Below are positions 36,372 to 44,797 of a DNA stretch of 64,000 nt, one piece after another. Position 1 is the stretch's first letter. Each line of letters begins with the position of its first letter. The notes below the pieces were generated by a model. It was given only the letters and a program-made list of their open reading frames with translations, was not told the origin of the DNA and did not search any database. The stretch comes from Nocardioides sp. zg-1228. GTDB lineage: Bacteria; Actinomycetota; Actinomycetes; Propionibacteriales; Nocardioidaceae. A program made the position numbers and the translations under genes. The DNA lies in the NCBI RefSeq assembly GCF_017086465.1, contig NZ_CP070961.1:3348001-3412000 (forward strand), read 5' to 3'.

Positions 36372-37319
36372 TCAGTCCCGCAGGCCCTTGCCGGTGAGGT
36401 GGAGGAAGACGGACTCGAGGTCGGGCCGGGAGATCTCCACGTCGGCCAGCGTGACGCCGTGCGCCGCCGCCGTGCCGACGACCGGCGCGACGAGAGTCGA
36501 GGCGTCCTTGACGGTCAGCGTCGCCGCGCTCCGGTCGGCGTCGACGCGCTCGACGCCCGGGATGCGGCGCAGCTCCTCGGCGGCGTCCGCCAGGTCACCG
36601 CTGCTGGCGCCGAGCCGGATCGTGTCGACACCGCCGATGAGCCGGATGAGCTCGGCGCGCGTGCCCTCGGCCTCCAGGCGGCCGGCGTCGATGATGCCGA
36701 TGCGGTCGCAGAGCCGTTCGGCCTCCTCCATGTAGTGCGTCGTGTAGAGCACGGCCATGCCCTCGACCGACAGCGCCTCCACCGACTCCAGGATCGCGTT
36801 GCGCGACTGCGGGTCGACGCCCACGGTGGGCTCGTCGAGGATCAGCAGGGTCGGCCGGTTGAGCAGGCCGACGCCGATGTTGAGTCGGCGCTTCATGCCG
36901 CCGCTGTAGTGCTTGCTGCGGTCCTTGGCCCGGTCGGCCAGGCCGATCAGGTCGAGCACGTCGTCGACGCGCGCCTTCAACGCCGCACCGCGCAGGCCCT
37001 GCAACCGGCCGAAGAGCATGAGGTTCTCGCGACCCGTCAGGTCGGGGTAGATCGCGAGCTCCTGCGGCACCAGCCCGACGTGCCGCTTGGGGTCGGTGGT
37101 CCGCGGGGTCATCCGCTCGCCGGCGACGGTCACGGTGCCGTGGTCCGCCGCGATGAGGCCGGCCACCATCGAGATCATCGTGGTCTTGCCCGCCCCGTTG
37201 GGCCCGAGCAGGCCGTAGGTCTCGCCCGGCGCGATGCGGAACGAGACGTCGTCGACCGCCGTCAGGTCCCCGAACCGGCGGACCAGCGAGTCCACCACCA
37301 GCACGTCGTCGGTCACCAC
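36372..37319 (-). CDS. ABC exporter ATPase, DrrA-like
   Basis: Nucleotide-binding subunit of about 315 residues: Walker A GPNGAGKTT, Q-loop LVPQELAIYP, signature HYSGGMKRRLN, Walker B LLILDEPTVGVDP and the switch His in YTTHYMEEAE. The C-terminal extension is of the daunorubicin-resistance type. GTG codons at 37319 and 37316 are both possible; AGGAGG lies upstream. It powers the two ABC-2 permeases encoded next; drug or lipid export is the family's usual job. Confidence 0.93.
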   Translation of the reverse strand: MVTDDVLVVDSLVRRFGDLTAVDDVSFRIAPGETYGLLGPNGAGKTTMISMVAGLIAADHGTVTVAGERMTPRTTDPKRHVGLVPQELAIYPDLTGRENLMLFGRLQGLRGAALKARVDDVLDLIGLADRAKDRSKHYSGGMKRRLNIGVGLLNRPTLLILDEPTVGVDPQSRNAILESVEALSVEGMAVLYTTHYMEEAERLCDRIGIIDAGRLEAEGTRAELIRLIGGVDTIRLGASSGDLADAAEELRRIPGVERVDADRSAATLTVKDASTLVAPVVGTAAAHGVTLADVEISRPDLESVFLHLTGKGLRD

Positions 37320-37380
37320 GGCCCCCTTCCTCCTCGCCCCCACGCTAGGGACCGCGGGCGAGCTCGGGGAGGGCCGAACG

Positions 37381-37527
37381 TCACGCGTGCGGCGGTTGAT
37401 CGGCGCGGGTGCGCAGCACCCGCGGCTCGGCGAGCTCGGGGAGCAGCCGGTCGCGGGTCATCGGCGTCCCCGTGGAGCCCCGGCTGCCGCGGGCGACGAC
37501 CTCGACGTCGTCGTCTCGCGCGAGCAC
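37381..37527 (-). CDS. Short ORF or gene fragment, unknown
   Basis: A frame of 48 codons from a GTG (VLARDDDVEVVARGSRGSTG, then MTRDRLLPELAEPRVLRTRAD) ends at 37381. Composition and third-position GC look like real coding sequence, and the frame stays open upstream of the GTG, so it may be the C-terminal remnant of a lost gene. It lies in an otherwise empty gap of about 260 bases between the ABC operon and the kinase gene. Confidence 0.25.
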   Translation of the reverse strand: MLARDDDVEVVARGSRGSTGTPMTRDRLLPELAEPRVLRTRADQPPHA

Positions 37528-37582
37528 GCCGTCGGCAGCGCCGACCTCCCGCGATGGACGCGCTCACCCCTACGCTCGCGGC

Positions 37583-38263
37583 ATGGACCACGCGGCGGAC
37601 CCCGACGGGCGTACGCCGCCCGGGATCCCCGGCCTCACCGCGCTGGTCGAGCGCGCCACGCGCCTCCTCGACCAGCCGGGCCGCGCGGTGCTCGGCATCG
37701 TCGGCCCGCCGGGCGCCGGCAAGTCGACGCTCACCGAGCGGCTGCTGGCGCGACTGGCCGACGACCTCGGCCCCGACGCCGTCGCCCACCTGCCGATGGA
37801 CGGCTTCCACCTCGCCGACGTCCAGCTCGGCAGGCTCGGCCGCCGCGACCGCAAGGGCGCGCCCGACACGTTCGACGTCGACGGCTACGTCGCCGCCCTG
37901 CGCCGGCTCCACGCCGAGCCCGACCGCACCCTCTACGCCCCCGGCTTCGAGCGCGACCTGGAGCAGCCCGTCGCGGCGGCGATCGCGATCGAGCCGACCG
38001 CGCGGCTCGTCGTGACCGAGGGCAACTACCTCCTGCTGCCCGACGGGGGGTGGGACCGGGTCCGCCCCCTGCTCGCCGAGGCGTGGTACGTCGACCTCGA
38101 CCCCGGCGTACGACGCGAGCGGCTGGTGCGCCGCCACGAGCGGTACGGCAAGTCCCCGGGGGCCGCGCGGTCGTGGGTCACGCGCGTGGACGAGCCCAAC
38201 GCCCAGCGGGTGACGGCCACCCGCGACGCCGCCGACCTGGTCGTCCGGCTCGACGGGCCGTGA
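37583..38263 (+). CDS. Nucleoside/nucleotide kinase family protein (uridine/pantothenate kinase fold)
   Basis: P-loop kinase of 226 residues. Walker A GIVGPPGAGKSTLTERLL is at about residues 38-55, the substrate-binding motif LPMDGFHLAD follows, then TFDVDGYVAALRRL, VVTEGNYLLL and the lid RLVRRHERYGKSPGAA. This pattern belongs to the PanK/uridine-kinase-like group that includes fructose-1-kinase FrcK-type proteins. The exact substrate is uncertain. Confidence 0.87.
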   Translation: MDHAADPDGRTPPGIPGLTALVERATRLLDQPGRAVLGIVGPPGAGKSTLTERLLARLADDLGPDAVAHLPMDGFHLADVQLGRLGRRDRKGAPDTFDVDGYVAALRRLHAEPDRTLYAPGFERDLEQPVAAAIAIEPTARLVVTEGNYLLLPDGGWDRVRPLLAEAWYVDLDPGVRRERLVRRHERYGKSPGAARSWVTRVDEPNAQRVTATRDAADLVVRLDGP

Positions 38264-38293
38264 CCGCGGCGTCCGTGACGGACCCCGCGGTCA
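38261..38293. terminator. Bidirectional terminator built from two stop codons
   Basis: TGACCGCGG and CCGCGGTCA form a perfect 9-bp stem enclosing an inner hairpin GTCCG/CGGAC. The outer bases are the TGA of the kinase gene on one strand and the TGA of the RHH gene on the other, so one 33-base element ends both convergent genes. Confidence 0.75.
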
Positions 38294-38530
38294 CTCGTCC
38301 CGGGTGGCGGGTGGGCGGCCGCGCCTGGGCACCGGGCCGGCGTCGCGCGGCGCCCGGCCGGCGGCCCGGAGCGCGTCGCGGATCACGATCTCGATCTGGG
38401 CGTTGACGCTGCGCAGCTCGTCGGCCGCCCACCGTTGGAGGGCGGCGTGCACGGCGGGGTCCAGGCGCACCAGCACGGGCTTGCGCTCCGGACCCCGTCG
38501 GGGAGCCGCCGGCTCCGTCTCCTCGCCCAT
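38291..38530 (-). CDS. Ribbon-helix-helix DNA-binding protein
   Basis: Protein of 79 residues with an Arc/CopG-type fold: strand KPVLVRLDPAVHAALQRWAADEL, then SVNAQIEIVIRDALRAAG. Basic Pro/Arg tails flank the fold. It follows the SPFH gene by 12 bases and is probably co-transcribed. The palindromic element upstream of the SPFH gene is a natural target for autoregulation. Confidence 0.82.
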   Translation of the reverse strand: MGEETEPAAPRRGPERKPVLVRLDPAVHAALQRWAADELRSVNAQIEIVIRDALRAAGRAPRDAGPVPRRGRPPATRDE

Positions 38531-38542
38531 GGCCGGGCCCGC

Positions 38543-39523
38543 TCAGGTGTAGAGCGACCCGGCGTTGACGACGGGTGTCGTGCCCCGCTCCGAGCAGAGC
38601 ACCACCAGCAGGTTGGACACCATGGCCGCCTTGCGCTCGGCGTCGAGGTCGACGATGTCCTTCCTCTCGAGCTGGGCGAGGGCACTCTCCACCATGCCGA
38701 CCGCGCCCTCGACGATCTTCTCGCGCGCGGCGATCACGGCCGACGCCTGCTGGCGCTGGAGCATCGCCTGGGCGATCTCGGGGGCGTAGGCGAGGGCGGA
38801 GATGCGCACCTCGATGACCTCGAGGCCGGCCAGCGCGATGCGGGCGGCGACCTCGGCGGCCAGCTCGCCGGAGATGATCTCGGTGTCGCCGCGCAGGGTC
38901 ACCTCGTTGGCGGCGTGGTCGTAGGGGTGGCTCATCGCCACGTGGCGCAGCGCGGACTCGGCCTGCACCGCCACGAAGTCCTCGTAGTCCTCGACCGCGA
39001 AGGTGGCCCGGGCCGTGTCGGCGACCTGCCACACGACGATCGAGGCGATGTTGATCGGGTTGCCGTCGGCGTCGTTGACCTTGAGCTCGTGGGTCTCGAA
39101 GTTGTGCACGCGCACCGAGACGTTGCGGCGCGTGGTGAGGGGCACGAGCATCCGCAGGCCCGGCTTGCGCACCGTGCCGACGTAGCGGCCGAAGAACTGC
39201 ACGACCCGGGTCTGTCCCGGCGCCACGATCGTCAGCGACGCTGAGAGCACCAGCCCGAGGAGCACCACGGTCGATCCGCCGAGGATCTGGCCGATGCCGC
39301 CGCGCCCGGCGTCGGCGTCGATGATGCCGAGCACGACCAACCAGCAGCCGAGCCCGATCAGCGCCAGCGAGACCGCGAGGCCCGCGAAGCCGTCGACCGA
39401 CCACGCCACACGCTCGGTGACGTCCACCCGCGTCCCCTCGTGCCCGACCGGCCGGCCGGCGGGGGTCCCGCCCTCCGACTCGTCGACGTGTCCGGCGTCC
39501 TTGACCTGCTGCTCACCGCTCAT
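38543..39523 (-). CDS. SPFH/Band 7 membrane protein
   Basis: Protein of 326 residues with two adjacent hydrophobic segments at about residues 45-65 and 75-97. An SPFH domain follows ([29 protein letters not shown], then [21 protein letters not shown] and [20 protein letters not shown]). The coiled-coil-forming end contains [34 protein letters not shown]. Likely a membrane scaffold of the flotillin/slipin type. The ATG at 39523 is preferred over 39529. Confidence 0.9.
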   Translation of the reverse strand: MSGEQQVKDAGHVDESEGGTPAGRPVGHEGTRVDVTERVAWSVDGFAGLAVSLALIGLGCWLVVLGIIDADAGRGGIGQILGGSTVVLLGLVLSASLTIVAPGQTRVVQFFGRYVGTVRKPGLRMLVPLTTRRNVSVRVHNFETHELKVNDADGNPINIASIVVWQVADTARATFAVEDYEDFVAVQAESALRHVAMSHPYDHAANEVTLRGDTEIISGELAAEVAARIALAGLEVIEVRISALAYAPEIAQAMLQRQQASAVIAAREKIVEGAVGMVESALAQLERKDIVDLDAERKAAMVSNLLVVLCSERGTTPVVNAGSLYT

Positions 39524-39537
39524 GTGCACCCTCCGTC

Positions 39538-39568
39538 AGAATGTGATGGCAAAGTGATATCACATTCT
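39538..39568. promoter_or_regulatory. Nested palindromic operator upstream of the SPFH-RHH operon
   Basis: AGAATGTGA-N13-TCACATTCT is a perfect 9-bp inverted repeat. Inside it GTGATATCAC (39554-39563) is a perfect 10-bp palindrome, and GTGAT also occurs as a direct repeat. The element is strikingly AT-rich for this genome and begins 15 bases before the SPFH start codon. RHH proteins bind short repeats of this kind. Confidence 0.65.
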
Positions 39569-39581
39569 GCGAGCGGCGTCG

Positions 39582-39998
39582 TCACCCGCGTCGGGCCGCC
39601 AGCACCTCGAGGTAGTGCGGGTTGTGCATCACGCCCAGCACGTTGCCGAACGGGTCGACCACCGAGGCGGTCGCGAAGCCGGCCTCGCGCTCGGTGAGCG
39701 GCTCGTGCTCGACGGCGCCCATCCGGAGGAGGGTGGCGAGGGTGCCGGGGAGGTCGTCGACGTGCCAGAACATCACCGCGCCGCCCGGCCCGTCCCCGGC
39801 AGAGCCCGGGGCGTACCTGCGGTCGATGATCCCCAGCTCGTCCTCGTCGTCGCCCACCCGGAACTCCACGTAGGCCGGCTCCGCCGGAGCCGGCGGGAAC
39901 GAGTAGTAGGGCTGCACGCCGAGCAGCTCGGCGTACCAGGCGCTCGCCGCACCCAGGTCGTCGGCGGTGAAGCTGATGGTGGCGAAGCCTCGGAACAT
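39582..39998 (-). CDS. VOC family (glyoxalase-like) protein
   Basis: Protein of 138 residues with paired beta-alpha-beta-beta-beta modules: MFRGFATISFTADDLGAASAWYAELLG, then VMFWHVDDLPGTLATLLRMGA and ASVVDPFGNVLGVMHNPHY. Metal-dependent lyase, dioxygenase or resistance roles are all possible in this superfamily. The ATG at 39998 is chosen. Confidence 0.88.
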   Translation of the reverse strand: MFRGFATISFTADDLGAASAWYAELLGVQPYYSFPPAPAEPAYVEFRVGDDEDELGIIDRRYAPGSAGDGPGGAVMFWHVDDLPGTLATLLRMGAVEHEPLTEREAGFATASVVDPFGNVLGVMHNPHYLEVLAARRG

Positions 39999-40147
39999 GC
40001 TCACTCCTCTGGTCAGGCCCCGGCGGGGCGTCACCACGCCGATGCTCCCGGCCGGGTGCTCGCCGTGCTACCGCTCCGTGCGGACAGCCCAGTAGGTGTG
40101 CGGCGACCGGCGGCGAGCGCCCGTCGGACACGCTGGTCGTCGCGCGC

Positions 40148-40774
40148 TCAGCCCGTCGTCGCCCGGCCCCGACGCGCTCGCCCCACGGCGCCGGCGCGGA
40201 CGTAGACGACGGCCGTCACCACGTTGAGCACCACCGCCGTGGCGAGGTACATCGCGAGGTTGAGCCCGGGCACCGCGTCGGCCGGGAGCGTGTAGGCCAT
40301 CACCACCCGGGCGACCGCGTCGAGCAGGGTGCCGGTCGCCCACAGCGTGCTCGAGGTGCGCCACATCCGCCGGAACCAGGGCTCGCGCTGCCAGAGTCCC
40401 TCCCAGTCGCGCGGCCAGCCGAGGCGGCCCTCGACCATGGGCCTGGCGAACTGGTAGGCGAGCGGGCGCTCGGCCCACCACAGGCTCGCGAGGAACCAGA
40501 AGCCGACGCCGCCGGTGACGAGCGCGTCCTTGGCGAGGAGGAACCGCTCGTCGCCGGGCAGCAACGAGATCGCGAAGCTCGCGAAGAGCAGGACGGTGAA
40601 GAACGCCTCGAGCCCGCTGGGGCGGTGGCCGCGCAGCATCGCCAGGCAGGCCGGCACGAGCGACAGCACCGCGCCGACCACGAGGGCGGCGTAGACGCTG
40701 ACGCCGGCCTGGCGCATCAGGTAGTAGAGCGCGGTCGAGCCCACGATGCCGAGGACCGGTCGCAGCAGGGTCAC
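40148..40774 (-). CDS. VC0807-like integral membrane protein
   Basis: Membrane protein of 208 residues with five or six hydrophobic segments (VYAALVVGAVLSLVPACLAM, then FFTVLLFASFAISLLP and GVGFWFLASLWW) and a conserved-looking cytoplasmic loop rich in Trp/Arg. It resembles the VC0807 family of unknown function. The GTG start overlaps the stop of the TetR gene (GTGA), a pairing often seen for VC0807-like proteins in actinobacteria. Confidence 0.75.
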   Translation of the reverse strand: MTLLRPVLGIVGSTALYYLMRQAGVSVYAALVVGAVLSLVPACLAMLRGHRPSGLEAFFTVLLFASFAISLLPGDERFLLAKDALVTGGVGFWFLASLWWAERPLAYQFARPMVEGRLGWPRDWEGLWQREPWFRRMWRTSSTLWATGTLLDAVARVVMAYTLPADAVPGLNLAMYLATAVVLNVVTAVVYVRAGAVGRARRGRATTG

Positions 40775-41361
40775 GGGTCGGCGCTCGTCGCGCGGTCGAA
40801 GAGCTCGACCAGCTCGGCGGCGTACGCCGTGCAGTCGAGGTCGGGATCGGCCTGCAGCTGGAACGGGACGGCCTCGACCGCGCGCTGGACCGTGCTCGCC
40901 ACGACGAGCGGGTCGAAGCCGCGCAGCTCCCCCCGCTCCTGGCCCTCGCGCAGGATCTGCTCGAGGTGGCTGACGTCGCTCGGCCCGGCCGCGCCCTGGC
41001 CCCACGCGCCGGACATGACCACCTGGAGCAGCGCGGCCATCGGCGCGCGGTGGGTGTCGGCGTAGCCGACGACGCCCTCGATGTAGGCGCGCAGCCGGCC
41101 GCGGGCCGTGTCCTGTCGCATGACCAGCGGGCCGACGTACGCGCCGATCCCGGCGACCACGTGCTCGACCAGCGCCGCGACCAGCTCGTCCTTGCCGGCG
41201 AAGTGATAGCTGATCAGCCGAGTGCTGGAGAGGCCGGCGCGCTCGGCGATCCGGGCGAACGACGCCCGCGCGAAACCCTCCTCGGCGACCACCGCGATCG
41301 TCGCCTCGAGCACCTGCGCCCGACGGGCCTCCGACGTGACCGAGCGGGAAGTTACCTGCAT
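40771..41361 (-). CDS. TetR-family regulator
   Basis: Repressor of 196 residues with the N-terminal helix-turn-helix QVLEATIAVVAEEGFARASFARIAERAGLS followed by RLISYHFAGKDELV. The C-terminal ligand domain is unassigned. It is co-transcribed with a membrane protein and divergent from the desaturase gene. Two palindromes overlap its own start codon, which suggests autoregulation. Confidence 0.92.
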   Translation of the reverse strand: MQVTSRSVTSEARRAQVLEATIAVVAEEGFARASFARIAERAGLSSTRLISYHFAGKDELVAALVEHVVAGIGAYVGPLVMRQDTARGRLRAYIEGVVGYADTHRAPMAALLQVVMSGAWGQGAAGPSDVSHLEQILREGQERGELRGFDPLVVASTVQRAVEAVPFQLQADPDLDCTAYAAELVELFDRATSADP

Positions 41362-41387
41362 GGATAAAAAGTAACTCAGATGAGTAA
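41350..41387. promoter_or_regulatory. Palindromes over the tetR start codon
   Basis: AGTTAC at 41350 and GTAACT at 41371 form an inverted repeat that brackets the ATG. Directly beside it, AACTCA-GA-TGAGTA (41373-41386) is a compact near-palindrome of TetR-operator size. Both lie in an AT-rich patch. Binding here could repress tetR and possibly the divergent desaturase 130 bases away. Confidence 0.5.
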
Positions 41388-41477
41388 TCCCCGCCACCGG
41401 CTCGTCCGCCCTATCCAGCGGACCCCCGCGGGTGTAGGCAGGGAGGGTGAGGCCGTCCGTCCTCGCGTCCGCCCGAC

Positions 41478-41507
41478 GAGGAGCCCCACGAGGAGCCCCA
41501 CGAGGAG
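41478..41507 (+). repeat. Triplicated GAGGAG ribosome-binding motif
   Basis: GAGGAGCCCCAC occurs twice in tandem, followed by a third GAGGAG, immediately before the desaturase start. Only the last copy has normal spacing (5 bases). The repeat could gain or lose units by slippage. Confidence 0.6.
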
Positions 41508-41512
41508 ATGGC

Positions 41513-42445
41513 ATGGCCGCACTCGAGAGCACCCAGCTGCTGACCGAGCTCGAGCCGGTGGTGGAGGACAACCTCAACCGGCACCTGTCGATGGCCGACG
41601 AGTGGATGCCCCACGAGTACGTCCCGTGGAGCCTGGGCCGCGACTTCGCCGACCTCGGCGGCGACCCGTGGGAGGTGGCGCAGTCGCAGCTCTCCCCCGT
41701 CGCCCGCACGGCCCTCGAGGTCAACCTGCTCACCGAGGACAACCTGCCGAGCTACCACCGCGAGATCGACCGCGCCTTCGGCCGCGACAGCGCCTGGGGC
41801 ACCTGGGTCAACCGGTGGACGGCCGAGGAGGGTCGTCACGCGTTCTGCATCCGCGACTACCTCCTCGTCACCCGCGGCGTCGACCCCGTCGAGCTCGAGC
41901 AGGCGCGGATGGAGACGATGGAGACCGGCTACGAGGCGATGGACAAGTCGCTGCTCAACGTGTGCGCCTACGTGTCCTTCCAGGAGCTCGCCACCCGGGT
42001 CTCGCACCGCAACACCGGCCGCTACACCGAGGAGCCGATCGCCGACCGGCTGCTCGCCCGCGTGGCCAAGGACGAGAACCTCCACATGATCTTCTACCGC
42101 AACCTCGTCACCGCCGCGCTCGAGCTCACGCCGAGCCAGACCATGCGCGCGATCACCGAGGAGGTCGTCGGGTTCGAGATGCCCGGCAGCGTCATCCCGG
42201 GCTTCTCCCGCAAGGCCGTGCAGATGGCCAAGGCCGGCATCTACGACCTGCGCATCCACCACGACGACATCGTCACGCCGCTCCTGCGGCAGTGGGGGGT
42301 GTGGGAGCTGACCGACCTGGACGCCGACGGCGAGGCGGCCCGCGACGAGCTGGCCGCGGCCGTCGCCGCGCTCGACGGGGAGGCGACCCGCTTCGTGGAG
42401 CGGCGCGACGAGGCGGCGGCGAAGAAGGCGGCGCGAGGCGCCTGA
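41513..42445 (+). CDS. Acyl-ACP desaturase (ferritin-like di-iron)
   Basis: Soluble di-iron desaturase of 310 residues that introduces a double bond into acyl-ACP chains. Iron ligands: LLTEDNLPSYHREID, then TAEEGRHAFCIRDYL (EExxH) and AKDENLHMIFYRNL (second ExxH-type motif, DENLH). This matches the DesA-type actinobacterial enzymes. The ATG at 41513 is set by a GAGGAG site five bases upstream. The divergent TetR may control it, which would link membrane lipid composition to an acyl ligand; this is inference. Confidence 0.92.
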   Translation: MAALESTQLLTELEPVVEDNLNRHLSMADEWMPHEYVPWSLGRDFADLGGDPWEVAQSQLSPVARTALEVNLLTEDNLPSYHREIDRAFGRDSAWGTWVNRWTAEEGRHAFCIRDYLLVTRGVDPVELEQARMETMETGYEAMDKSLLNVCAYVSFQELATRVSHRNTGRYTEEPIADRLLARVAKDENLHMIFYRNLVTAALELTPSQTMRAITEEVVGFEMPGSVIPGFSRKAVQMAKAGIYDLRIHHDDIVTPLLRQWGVWELTDLDADGEAARDELAAAVAALDGEATRFVERRDEAAAKKAARGA

Positions 42446-42455
42446 CCCGCCGCCC

Positions 42456-43475
42456 TCACCAGCGGTTGCGGACGTCCTCGGCCCAGCCGACCAGGTCGTC
42501 GACGCGGATCCACTCCCCCGCCTCGTCACGCACGCGCCCCGACCAGTGGCCGAAGCACTGGTGCGTGCGCGAGGAGAAGACCTTGAGGTCGGTGACCGAG
42601 CGCTTGAGGTGGAACGGCGTGAAGGTCAGGTCGGCGGCCTCGCCGGCCACCCGCCAGGGCGCCATCCAGTCGTCGGTGTCGTAGCGCCAGTCGAGCTCCT
42701 CGCTGATCTTGGTCAGGCGGCCGTCGACGACCAGCGCGTTCTCGCACATCCCGGTGCCGTCGGTCCACCTCGCGCCGACCTGGAGGCCGACCACGCGTCC
42801 GTCGGTGCGTCCCGAGCCGGCTCCCCAGTTCCAGTGCATCGCGTAGGGCCAGCGCCCGCGCCCGTGGTCGAGCACCGCCCACGACTCCCCCGCCGGGACG
42901 GCGTACTCCTGGCCGTCGACCCACACCGTGCCGACGACCGGACGCGCGACGTCCTTGACCGTGTACTGGAAGAGCCGGTCCGACCACGGCACGACGACGC
43001 CCAGGCTCTCGTGCCCGGGCGGGCGCTCGGCGGTGACGTCGACGCGCACCCGGCTCCCCTCCGCGCGCAGCCGGGTGCCGCCGTCGACCTCGTCGAGGTC
43101 GATGCTCACCGTCCTGGTGCGCGCCCGGGCCGGTCCGCGGCCGAGGGTGCCGGGCAGGGTCGCGCTGCGTCCCAGCACGCCGATGGCGTCGTGCGCGACC
43201 TCCTCGCCGGTGCGGCGGTCGAGCACCCAGATGCTGTGCACGGCGGCGTAGTCGATGTCGGAGACGACGAGCGCGACCACATGGGTGGGCGTGGTGACCC
43301 CCCAGTACTCCCAGCGCTTGTTGCGCCCGCGCCCCACCCGGCCGCGCCCGATCCCGTCGGTGGTGATCAGCGGGGTCCGGGTCCAGCCGACGGCCTCGCG
43401 GTTGAGTCGGCCGTCGGGCAGGGTCAGGGACGTCGCGGCCGTGATCTCGCGCTCGCGCAGCTGCTCACCACTCAT
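42456..43475 (-). CDS. DUF2804 domain protein
   Basis: Protein of 339 residues covering the whole DUF2804 family: GVTTPTHVVALVVSDIDYAAVHSIWVLD, then HESLGVVVPWSDRLFQYTVKD and YAMHWNWGAGSG. All-beta, with neither signal nor membrane span. Members lie near lipid genes in other genomes, but no activity is known. The stop lies 10 bases beyond the desaturase stop (convergent). Confidence 0.88.
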   Translation of the reverse strand: MSGEQLREREITAATSLTLPDGRLNREAVGWTRTPLITTDGIGRGRVGRGRNKRWEYWGVTTPTHVVALVVSDIDYAAVHSIWVLDRRTGEEVAHDAIGVLGRSATLPGTLGRGPARARTRTVSIDLDEVDGGTRLRAEGSRVRVDVTAERPPGHESLGVVVPWSDRLFQYTVKDVARPVVGTVWVDGQEYAVPAGESWAVLDHGRGRWPYAMHWNWGAGSGRTDGRVVGLQVGARWTDGTGMCENALVVDGRLTKISEELDWRYDTDDWMAPWRVAGEAADLTFTPFHLKRSVTDLKVFSSRTHQCFGHWSGRVRDEAGEWIRVDDLVGWAEDVRNRW

Positions 43476-43539
43476 GGCGCAACCCAACCACCGGCCCCGC
43501 CCCGGGCGCCCGTCAGGTGGCAGGCGCGATGATCACCCC

Positions 43540-43926
43540 ATGACGGAGCGCAACGTCCTCGGCGGCGAGCTCGACCCCTGCGGCACCGACCCGGTCACGG
43601 GCTTCCACCGCGACGGCACCTGCACGGTCGGCCCGCAGGACGTCGGCCTGCACGCCGTCTGCGCGGTGATGACCGAGGAGTTCCTGGCCCACCAGGCCGC
43701 GGTCGGCAACGACCTGTCCACCCCGCGTCCCGAGTGGCACTTCCCCGGTCTCGTCCCGGGCGACCGCTGGTGTGTCGTCGCCGTCCGCTGGCTCCAGGCG
43801 TACGACGCCGGGGTGGCCGCCCCCGTCGTGCTGTCGGCCACGTCCGAGCGCGCGCTCGACGTCGTACCCCTCGAGGTGCTGCAGGCCCACTCGGTCGACG
43901 TGCCGCCCGACCTCAGCGGGCTCTGA
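43540..43926 (+). CDS. DUF2237 family protein
   Basis: Protein of 128 residues with the conserved order NVLGGELDPCGTDPVTGFHRDGTCTVGPQDVGLHAVCAVMTEEFL, then GLVPGDRWCVVAVRWLQAY and APVVLSATSERAL. Four Cys residues are conserved in the family. Function unknown. It precedes the hydrolase gene by four bases, so they may be one transcript. Confidence 0.87.
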   Translation: MTERNVLGGELDPCGTDPVTGFHRDGTCTVGPQDVGLHAVCAVMTEEFLAHQAAVGNDLSTPRPEWHFPGLVPGDRWCVVAVRWLQAYDAGVAAPVVLSATSERALDVVPLEVLQAHSVDVPPDLSGL

Positions 43927-43930
43927 CCCG

Positions 43931-44764
43931 ATGACCCGTCGTCTCGGCAGGAGGATCCTCATGGCGGTCGTGGTCGTGCTGCTCGTCGGCGGGCTGGCCC
44001 TGGCGGCCGTCTGGGGACTGCAGCGGCAGCTGATCTACTTCCCCGACGCGAGCGACGTGCCGCCTGCGGACGAGGTGCTCCCCGGCGCCCGTGACGTCAC
44101 CCTGCAGACGTCCGACGGGCTCGAGCTGGGTGCGTGGTACGTCGCGGCCGACGCCGCGAGCGACACCGGGATGGCGGTGCTGGTGGCGCCGGGCAACGGT
44201 GGCAACCGCGCCGGACGCGCCGGTCTCGCGCGGCAGCTGAGCGATCGTGGATTCAGCGTGCTTCTGGTCGACTACCGCGGCTACGGCGCCAACCCCGGCA
44301 GGCCGAGCGAGAAGGGACTGGCCGCCGATGCCGACGCCGCGGTGCGCGCCCTGGGCGACCTCGGCCATCCGCTCGACCGCACGCTCTTCTTCGGTGAGTC
44401 GCTGGGCACCGGCGTGGTCGCAGGCCTGCAGCAGCGGCACCGTCCGGCCGGCATCGTGCTGCGGTCGCCGTTCACCGAGCTCGCGGACGTCGGTCGCCAC
44501 CACTACCCGTGGCTGCCTGTGCGCACGCTGCTCCGCGACCGGTTCCCCGTGCTGGAGCCCCTGGCCGCCAGCGACGTCCCCGTCACCGTGATCTACGGCG
44601 ACCGCGACAGCGTGGTGCCGACCGAGCTCAGCGCGCGGGTCGCCGACGGCGCGCCGGCCCTCGTCGAGCGCGTCGTGTTCGAGGGGGCCGACCACAACGA
44701 CGCGGTCATGTTCGGGCGGCGGGTGGCCGAGGCGGTCGCCCGGCTCGCCCGCGAGGTGCGCTGA
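43931..44764 (+). CDS. Membrane-anchored alpha/beta hydrolase
   Basis: Protein of 277 residues with an N-terminal anchor (ILMAVVVVLLVGGLALAAVWG). The alpha/beta hydrolase domain follows, with LVDYRGYGANPGRPSEKG, nucleophile Ser in FFGESLGTGV, acid residue in VIYGDRDSVVP and the likely catalytic His in GADHNDAVM. It resembles the BEM46-like group. Substrate unknown. Confidence 0.88.
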   Translation: MTRRLGRRILMAVVVVLLVGGLALAAVWGLQRQLIYFPDASDVPPADEVLPGARDVTLQTSDGLELGAWYVAADAASDTGMAVLVAPGNGGNRAGRAGLARQLSDRGFSVLLVDYRGYGANPGRPSEKGLAADADAAVRALGDLGHPLDRTLFFGESLGTGVVAGLQQRHRPAGIVLRSPFTELADVGRHHYPWLPVRTLLRDRFPVLEPLAASDVPVTVIYGDRDSVVPTELSARVADGAPALVERVVFEGADHNDAVMFGRRVAEAVARLAREVR

Positions 44765-44797
44765 GCTCCGTCCACCCACCGTCAGCTGCTCACCTCG

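Noticed and set aside
41447..41512. Longer N-terminus for the acyl-ACP desaturase
   Set aside because: The upstream in-frame codons come from the GAGGAGCCCCAC repeat and read Arg/Gly/Pro. The ATG at 41513 has the best ribosome-binding site and matches the family start.
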